From SHLQ01 sp964610745 (GTDB lineage Bacteria; Actinomycetota; Acidimicrobiia; Acidimicrobiales; SHLQ01): a stretch of DNA of 64,000 nt. Shown here piece after piece: positions 59,373 through 64,000 of the stretch. Every line of letters starts with the position of its first letter. The stretch's first letter is position 1. A model generated the notes under the pieces. It made no database searches. It saw only the letters and a list, made by a program, of their open reading frames with translations, and was not told the origin of the DNA. The stretch lies in assembly GCA_964610745.1 (NCBI GenBank), contig CAZSYL010000002.1:1-64000 (forward strand). The letters are read 5' to 3'. Made by a program: the position numbers and the translations under genes.

Positions 59373-60181
59373 ATCGCCCGTCGACGAACGCTCCACCCAA
59401 GGTCCCAACCTTGCACACCTTCGCGCCGCGTCTGCTGATCTGGTCGATGATCGCGCTTTTGGTCGGGCCGTTCCTTCTGCTCCCGATCCGGATTTTTGCC
59501 GATGAGTGGCGAGCGCCGAATATCATCCCTCAGCGATTTGGTCTTCGTGGAATCAACCGTGTTCTGCAAGACGGCCAGCTCGTCGACGCGGTCACGAACT
59601 CGATAATCGTCGCCTCGGCGGCAGCGATCATCGGTGTGCTCGTCGCCTGGCCGGCAGCTCGATCCCTCGCAGCATTGAATGCGGCTCGGACAGCCTGGTT
59701 GGCAATCTTGCTACCGCTGCTCTTGCCACCACTCGTCGTCGGCGAAGGACTCCGGGTCTGGTTCCTTCGTGTTGGCCTCGCCGACTCACTGGCAGGCCTA
59801 GTGCTCGCGCACCTGGTCTTTGTGCTCCCCTACTGCATTCTGATCCTGGCCCCGGGCTTTACCCCCGAACTCCTCCGACGTGAGTCGGCTGCGATGGTCC
59901 TAACGGGAAACTTGTCTCAGCGGTTCTTCTCGGTGACGCTGCCCGCCCTGCGACGCCAGCTTGCACTAGCACTCGCACTCGGCTTCACGATCTCGTGGGC
60001 CCAGTACGGCACCAGCCTCGGCGTTGGGGGCGGCGTCCCCATGCTCCCGTTGTTGCTCGTGCCGTTCATCCGCTCAGACCCGCAGGTTGCAGCGGTGCTC
60101 GATGTCATCTTGATCGTTCCACCACTCGTTGCCCTCGCGCTCTCCCAGAGCCGACGAGCCCAACAGTCGCTCCCGATCTAA
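59369..60181 (+). CDS. ABC transporter permease (YnjC C-terminal-half-like)
   Basis: A 270-residue permease partner. LLIWSMIALLVGPFLLLPIRIFADEW precedes VTNSIIVASAAAIIGVLVAWPAARSLA and LLPLLLPPLVVGEGLRVWFLRVGLADS. The EAA-like loop is less canonical (LLRRESAAMVLTGNLSQRFFSVTLPALRRQL). SWAQYGTSLGVGGGVPMLPLLLVPFI resembles the end of YnjC. GTG 59369 overlaps the stop of the first permease. The stop overlaps, in convergent orientation, the end of the TVP38 gene. No ATPase gene follows. Confidence 0.8.
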   Translation: MNRPSTNAPPKVPTLHTFAPRLLIWSMIALLVGPFLLLPIRIFADEWRAPNIIPQRFGLRGINRVLQDGQLVDAVTNSIIVASAAAIIGVLVAWPAARSLAALNAARTAWLAILLPLLLPPLVVGEGLRVWFLRVGLADSLAGLVLAHLVFVLPYCILILAPGFTPELLRRESAAMVLTGNLSQRFFSVTLPALRRQLALALALGFTISWAQYGTSLGVGGGVPMLPLLLVPFIRSDPQVAAVLDVILIVPPLVALALSQSRRAQQSLPI

Positions 60182-60849
60182 GCCACGTCTTTGGCGCCGG
60201 CCTTTCGTGAGGCGGTGAACTTCCGAGCGACGAGCGTGCTGATGATGATGACCACGATCAGGGCAATAGACGCAAAAACGAACGACGAGCTCGACATATC
60301 GTCAGAACTTGCGGCCACAAAGGTCGCGAGCGCAGTGCCGGGCGTGATGCCGATCGCCGATGCCGCGATGTATCTGCTCGGCCGGACCGACGTCAGCCCC
60401 GCCGCGTAGTTCAATCCGTTGAACGGGACAATCGGCATCAAACGAAGGATCAGGATCGATAAGAAGTCGTTGTCCATCAGCCAGCCGTCGATCGAGGTCA
60501 ACCGTTCGCCGAGCAGTTCGTTCATCCCCTCCTTGCCAACAGCGCGCGACACGAAGAACGCAATGATTGCGCCGACGAGCGCAGAGACGAGCGCGACCGG
60601 GAAACCCACGGCAAAACCCAGGACAGCTCCGGACGTGAGCGTACCTATCGTGCCGGGCACCATGAGCACGACACCCACGATGTAGACCGCCATAAAGGCA
60701 GCGACTCCCCACCGGCTGTCGGCGGCACTCTCGAGCAAATCTCCCACACCCTCGGTGCCCATCACCGCAATCGCCACCGCCGCGCTAATCAGCACGACTG
60801 CCAGCACGATCAACCGGATCAACGCAAGCGAAAGTTGGGGACGTCTCAT
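60178..60849 (-). CDS. TVP38/TMEM64 (VTT) family membrane protein
   Basis: A 223-residue membrane protein of the DedA-like VTT superfamily, similar to E. coli YdjX/YdjZ. It has an N-terminal helix, then AVYIVGVVLMVPGTIGTLTSGAVLGFAVGFPVALVSALVGAIIAFFVSRAVG with the typical PGT and glycine-rich re-entrant part. ILRLMPIVPFNGLNYAAGLTSV is the second conserved segment. Members move lipids or small solutes across membranes, but the role of this subgroup is unknown. ATG 60849 is about 110 bases from the divergent radical SAM gene. Confidence 0.85.
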   Translation of the reverse strand: MRRPQLSLALIRLIVLAVVLISAAVAIAVMGTEGVGDLLESAADSRWGVAAFMAVYIVGVVLMVPGTIGTLTSGAVLGFAVGFPVALVSALVGAIIAFFVSRAVGKEGMNELLGERLTSIDGWLMDNDFLSILILRLMPIVPFNGLNYAAGLTSVRPSRYIAASAIGITPGTALATFVAASSDDMSSSSFVFASIALIVVIIISTLVARKFTASRKAGAKDVA

Positions 60850-60958
60850 AAGCTCATCACTCGTGGGAATGTTAGAGCGGTCACGACGGGCTTCCCCTTA
60901 CCAGGAACCACTCATCTCGCCGATCGCCGGCGCGTCTCGACCCCCCAGAAAGTTCTCG

Positions 60959-62395
60959 ATGACTCTCATGCAGCGGATTCGTGCGTTCGAAGAGCGCACT
61001 CGGCCAGTCGACCCCGTTGCGAAGGCGGCACTCGCTCGACGTTGGGCGACACTGCCAGAACGCAACCAGGTCCCGGGACAGATGCTCGGGAGAAAGACCA
61101 CCGGATGCGAGGCAACTCATGGGGTTTTTCCGAAGTGCAACTTCGCATGTAAGCCCTGCTATCACTCCGCCGATGCCAACAAGGTCCGAGTCGATGGGCC
61201 CCATACGCTCCAGCACGTCAAACGCCAGATGAAGTATCTGTCGTCTCAACGCGGCTGGGGAACGTACGCCCAGCTCATCGGTGGCGAGGTCAGCCTGCTC
61301 GAAGCTGACGACCATGCGGCTGCAATCGAGACCATGCGCTCCCACGGGCGAATCCCGATGAGCTTCACCCATGGTGACTTCGACTACGACTACCTCCGTG
61401 CCATCGCACTCGACGAAAAGGGCGAACCTCGCTTTCCCCACCTGTCCTTCGCTGCCCACTTCGACATCACAATGGTGGGCCGAAAAGGCATCAAGAAGCC
61501 ACAGTCCGAACAAGAGCTTCACGAGTACCGAGCTCGCTTTTGTGCGATGTTCGATCGTCTCGAAGCCGAGCACGGCATTACTCACTACCTCGCTCACAAC
61601 ATGACGGTCACGCCGCAAAATATCGACGATGTTGCCGATGTTGTTCAGACCTGCCATGCCCAAGGATGGCGGATGTTCTCGTTTCAACCGGCTGCCTACA
61701 TCGGCAATGAGTCGCGTTGGGCCGAGGGTTACCGCGAGCTCACCTCGGACGTTGTTTGGGGCGAGATCGAACGCGGTGCAGGTACGACCCTGGGTTACAA
61801 CGCAATGCAGGTCGGAGATACCCGATGCAACCGCGTGACCTGGGGTGCATACCTGGGTGATCGCTACGTGCCATTGCTCGACGACGACGAGCCACTCGAT
61901 CATCAAATGGTGGCCTCGTGGTACGAAGCCTTTCCCGGCAACTTCATCCTGCGCGATCGTGGCGATTCTGCAGTTCGAATCCTTCGTTGTCTGGCGAGCA
62001 ATCCAGGTGTTGTTCCAGAGATGGCGCAATGGGCACGTCGATTTGCTGACCGAGCTGGTGGGATGAAACAGCGTTGGTGGGAAGCATCGGCCACCACCTT
62101 CGTCATGCACCAGTTCATTGACGCTGCCGATACAGCAGCGGGATGGAAGCACATCCAAGACGGCACTCGAGCCACCGACGAACGCATTCTCGAAGCGCAG
62201 GAACGACTCGAGGCTTGCGCGTACACAATGGGCCATCCCGACACCGATCAGCTCATCCCGGCGTGCGTCCAACACGGCATCCTCGACCCGATCGAGAACC
62301 GGGAGCTTGTCACACTGCTACCGCTACCCAAACCACGGCGTGATGCCGCCTTGAGCACCGCTCCCACCGCAAAGCAGCCGCTAACAACGAACTAG
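60959..62395 (+). CDS. Radical SAM protein, uncharacterised
   Basis: A 478-residue radical SAM enzyme. The 4Fe-4S ligands are C60, C64 and C67 in CNFACKPCYHS. GWGTYAQLIGGEVSLLEAD corresponds to the SAM-binding GGE motif, and MSFTHGDFDYDYL and LAHNMTVTPQNIDDV are later barrel strands. Two further cysteines (residue 50; GDTRCNR) could matter for a second cluster. The C-terminal ~120 residues are helical and unassigned, ending in a Pro/Ala/Thr tail. I cannot name the product. ATG 60959 is chosen because it opens a coherent protein; a second ATG three codons on is possible. Only genomic neighbourhood links it to the transporter island. Confidence 0.75.
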   Translation: MTLMQRIRAFEERTRPVDPVAKAALARRWATLPERNQVPGQMLGRKTTGCEATHGVFPKCNFACKPCYHSADANKVRVDGPHTLQHVKRQMKYLSSQRGWGTYAQLIGGEVSLLEADDHAAAIETMRSHGRIPMSFTHGDFDYDYLRAIALDEKGEPRFPHLSFAAHFDITMVGRKGIKKPQSEQELHEYRARFCAMFDRLEAEHGITHYLAHNMTVTPQNIDDVADVVQTCHAQGWRMFSFQPAAYIGNESRWAEGYRELTSDVVWGEIERGAGTTLGYNAMQVGDTRCNRVTWGAYLGDRYVPLLDDDEPLDHQMVASWYEAFPGNFILRDRGDSAVRILRCLASNPGVVPEMAQWARRFADRAGGMKQRWWEASATTFVMHQFIDAADTAAGWKHIQDGTRATDERILEAQERLEACAYTMGHPDTDQLIPACVQHGILDPIENRELVTLLPLPKPRRDAALSTAPTAKQPLTTN

Positions 62396-62515
62396 TTGCG
62401 TTTTTCTGTATCGGGTCCGGACCGATATCGACCCCGGCCAGATGACCTAAGTTGTTAATCTTTTTGGCCTAGAAATGACTAAAGTTGGTCACCTTTCAGA
62501 CCCGATGCTGTTTAT

Positions 62516-62932
62516 GTGATCAAGACCAACGTAAAGACACTTCTCATGCCCGAAGAGATCGATGCAGAGCTCTCCGCTGTTCTGTACCGAGATCGATGTA
62601 GCGAGCTTCTCCGGTTCTTTTTTCGCCGAACTCGCAACCCTGAGACAAGTGCTGCGTTGCTGGCACAAACCTTCGCCACAGCTGCTCAGATTCGTTTGAA
62701 GAAGAAGGACGAGAAGTCCGCTGACGACCAGGACTGGCTCACGAGCATCGCGACGCTCGAACTGGTTCACTACTTCCGCTCTGGCGTTGTATCAGACAAG
62801 GCCGTACGGACCTTGGGCATGACAATTCCGCCACTGTCAGGGGCCGAGCTTGAACAACTCGAGGCGGATATGGGACCGGCGAACGTTGTGCAGCCGAAGC
62901 GGTCTGAACCCGAAGTCGTCGTCCTCGACTAG
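62516..62932 (+). CDS. Truncated ECF-sigma-like protein (region 2 only)
   Basis: A 138-residue protein resembling the N-terminal half of an ECF sigma factor: LYRDRCSELLRFFFRRTRNPETSAALLAQTFATAAQIR matches region 2.1-2.2, WLTSIATLELVHYFRSGVVSDKAVRTLGM region 2.3-2.4, and PPLSGAELEQLEAD the following linker. No region 4 appears in any frame downstream, so it either lacks -35 recognition or is a remnant. GTG 62516 is listed; ATG 62546 (MPEEIDAEL) is also plausible. It lies between the radical SAM and pantothenate kinase genes. Confidence 0.6.
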   Translation: MIKTNVKTLLMPEEIDAELSAVLYRDRCSELLRFFFRRTRNPETSAALLAQTFATAAQIRLKKKDEKSADDQDWLTSIATLELVHYFRSGVVSDKAVRTLGMTIPPLSGAELEQLEADMGPANVVQPKRSEPEVVVLD

Positions 62933-63006
62933 CACCGCGAGATCACCAACCTCTCGTCCAAGCGGCGAACAGCTCGCCGGACATCAATTTCTACTCCGCT
63001 GGCTAC

Positions 63007-63957
63007 GTGACCCAGCTGGCGTTGCACCAAAGTATGGGCGTGGATCGCCGATTCGAAGAGTTCAGCCGACCCGAATGGGCAGCCCTACGTGCTTCAACCC
63101 CCCTCACTCTCAACGATGCGGATATAGACCGGATCAGGGGAATCCACGAGCAACTCGATTTCGACGAGATCGAAGAGGTTTACCTGCCGCTGTCACGGCT
63201 GCTGAATCTGCACATCACCAAGACCCAGCAGCTCGCAACCGTCGCCGACACTTTTCTCGGCACCGATGCAGCTCCCGTGCCCTACATCATTGGACTGGGC
63301 GGAAGCGTTGCGGTCGGCAAAAGCACCACGGCACGTCTTCTCCAATCGCTTCTGTCGAATTGGTCGGATCACCCAAGTGTCGGGCTGCTAACGACCGATG
63401 GGTATCTCTATTCGAACGAGGAGCTTGCTGAAGCAGACCTGATGGAGCGCAAGGGTTTTCCCGAAAGCTACGACACCGCAGCGCTCATCGAAACCCTGCA
63501 GGCAGTGAAGTCGGGCCAGGCCGTGGTGAAGACGCCCGTGTACTCCCACCTCGGATACGACATCGTCAAGGACACATTCGAAGAGATCCGCCAACCCGAT
63601 GTGCTGATCGTCGAGGGCCTCAACGTGCTCCAGGCAAACCCGAGTTCATCAAACCTGTTCGTGTCGGATTTCTTCGACTTCTCGATCTATGTCGATGCCG
63701 AGGAAGCGCTCATCGAACAGTGGTACATCGATCGGTTCCTCGTCTTTCGCGAGTCGGTCTTCTCAAACCCGAAGTCGTACTTTCGCCACTACGCCGACCT
63801 CGATACCGCCGAGGCAACGGCGGTCGCTTCGGGCATCTGGGATCGAATCAACGCGCCCAACCTGCGATCGAATATCGCTCCGACCCGAACCCGAGCCCAG
63901 TGCATATTGACCAAGGGCGAGAACCATCGTGTGGTTAAGGTCTCGCTCCAGAAATAG
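63007..63957 (+). CDS. coaA: Type I pantothenate kinase
   Basis: A 316-residue kinase that phosphorylates pantothenate, the first step of CoA synthesis. IIGLGGSVAVGKSTTARLL is the P-loop (residues 95-110), LLTTDGYLYSNEELAEADLMERKGFPESYD and YSHLGYDIV form the substrate site, VLIVEGLNVLQ holds Walker B, and the end has INAPNLRSNIAPTRTRAQCILTKGENHRV. Length is standard. GTG 63007 is listed; ATG 63034 is also possible, as neither has a strong ribosome site. Only 43 bases follow its stop. Confidence 0.95.
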   Translation: MTQLALHQSMGVDRRFEEFSRPEWAALRASTPLTLNDADIDRIRGIHEQLDFDEIEEVYLPLSRLLNLHITKTQQLATVADTFLGTDAAPVPYIIGLGGSVAVGKSTTARLLQSLLSNWSDHPSVGLLTTDGYLYSNEELAEADLMERKGFPESYDTAALIETLQAVKSGQAVVKTPVYSHLGYDIVKDTFEEIRQPDVLIVEGLNVLQANPSSSNLFVSDFFDFSIYVDAEEALIEQWYIDRFLVFRESVFSNPKSYFRHYADLDTAEATAVASGIWDRINAPNLRSNIAPTRTRAQCILTKGENHRVVKVSLQK

Positions 63958-64000
63958 CCGGTAGTTGCATAAGGGTGTTCGTCAGCCAAAGCTCTTCGCT

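Noticed and set aside
60881..62275. Long open frame opposite the radical SAM gene (464 codons)
   Set aside because: The plus-strand protein has clear Fe-S and SAM motifs; the antisense frame has none.

Overview
The window is a chromosomal segment of a high-GC actinobacterium, most likely a member of the Acidimicrobiia. This rests on actinobacterium-typical families (a DUF3263 plus LytR C-terminal pair, an RsiG-type anti-sigma protein, a mycothiol-family maleylpyruvate isomerase homologue, PH-domain YdbS/YdbT proteins, DUF2510/DUF4870 and DUF4190 membrane proteins), a zinc-binding S14, and ribosomal proteins L22, S3 and L4 with long acidic tails. Species placement is inference. No phage, integrase, transposase gene or CRISPR array was found. 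Positions 13261-13360 are an assembly gap of 100 N.

Layout. 1-3925: an amino-acid ABC importer of the Aap type (binding-protein C-terminus, two permeases, ATPase), with a strong hairpin between binding protein and permeases. 3943-9935: glycerate kinase, a methyltransferase, a fatty-acid desaturase, trehalose synthesis (OtsA, OtsB-like) and an envelope/LytR_C pair. 10023-13222: tRNA-Thr(UGU), a probable c-di-GMP-sensing anti-sigma factor, a MoaD/ThiS carrier, a histidine phosphatase, a YgjP-like metallopeptidase and a PLP dehydratase. 13230-27086: housekeeping and small accessory genes (HrpA, epimerase, class II aldolase, AAA ATPase with a palindromic promoter, AcpS, MetY, CoA-binding protein, two PH-domain proteins, a hydrolase) and two intergenic repeat clusters.

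27174-53854 is dominated by the minus-strand S10-spc-alpha ribosomal block, read right to left: rplC-rplD-rplW-rplB-rpsS-rplV-rpsC-rplP-rpmC-rpsQ-rplN-rplX-rplE-rpsN-rpsH-rplF-rplR-rpsE-rpmD-rplO, terminator, secY-adk, infA-rpmJ-rpsM-rpsK-rpsD-rpoA-rplQ-truA, rplM-rpsI, glmM, and an oversized GlmS-like enzyme. rpsJ and map are not in their usual places. Two plus-strand blocks interrupt the series: a metallopeptidase and a DUF4190 protein between adk and infA, and a two-component system plus hydrolase and SDR between truA and rplM. infA appears to start at CTG. Two copies of one 51-bp hairpin element sit exactly at the stop codons of truA and rplQ.

54344-63957 is the accessory-looking end: a lipoprotein binding protein, a mercuric-reductase-like flavoprotein, a CDP-alcohol phosphatidyltransferase, two permeases and a TVP38/TMEM64 membrane protein. 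Together they recall the uncharacterised E. coli ydjX-ynjF cluster but have no ATPase. An uncharacterised radical SAM enzyme, a truncated ECF-sigma-like protein and pantothenate kinase follow. This island is the best candidate for an undescribed system; its function is unknown.
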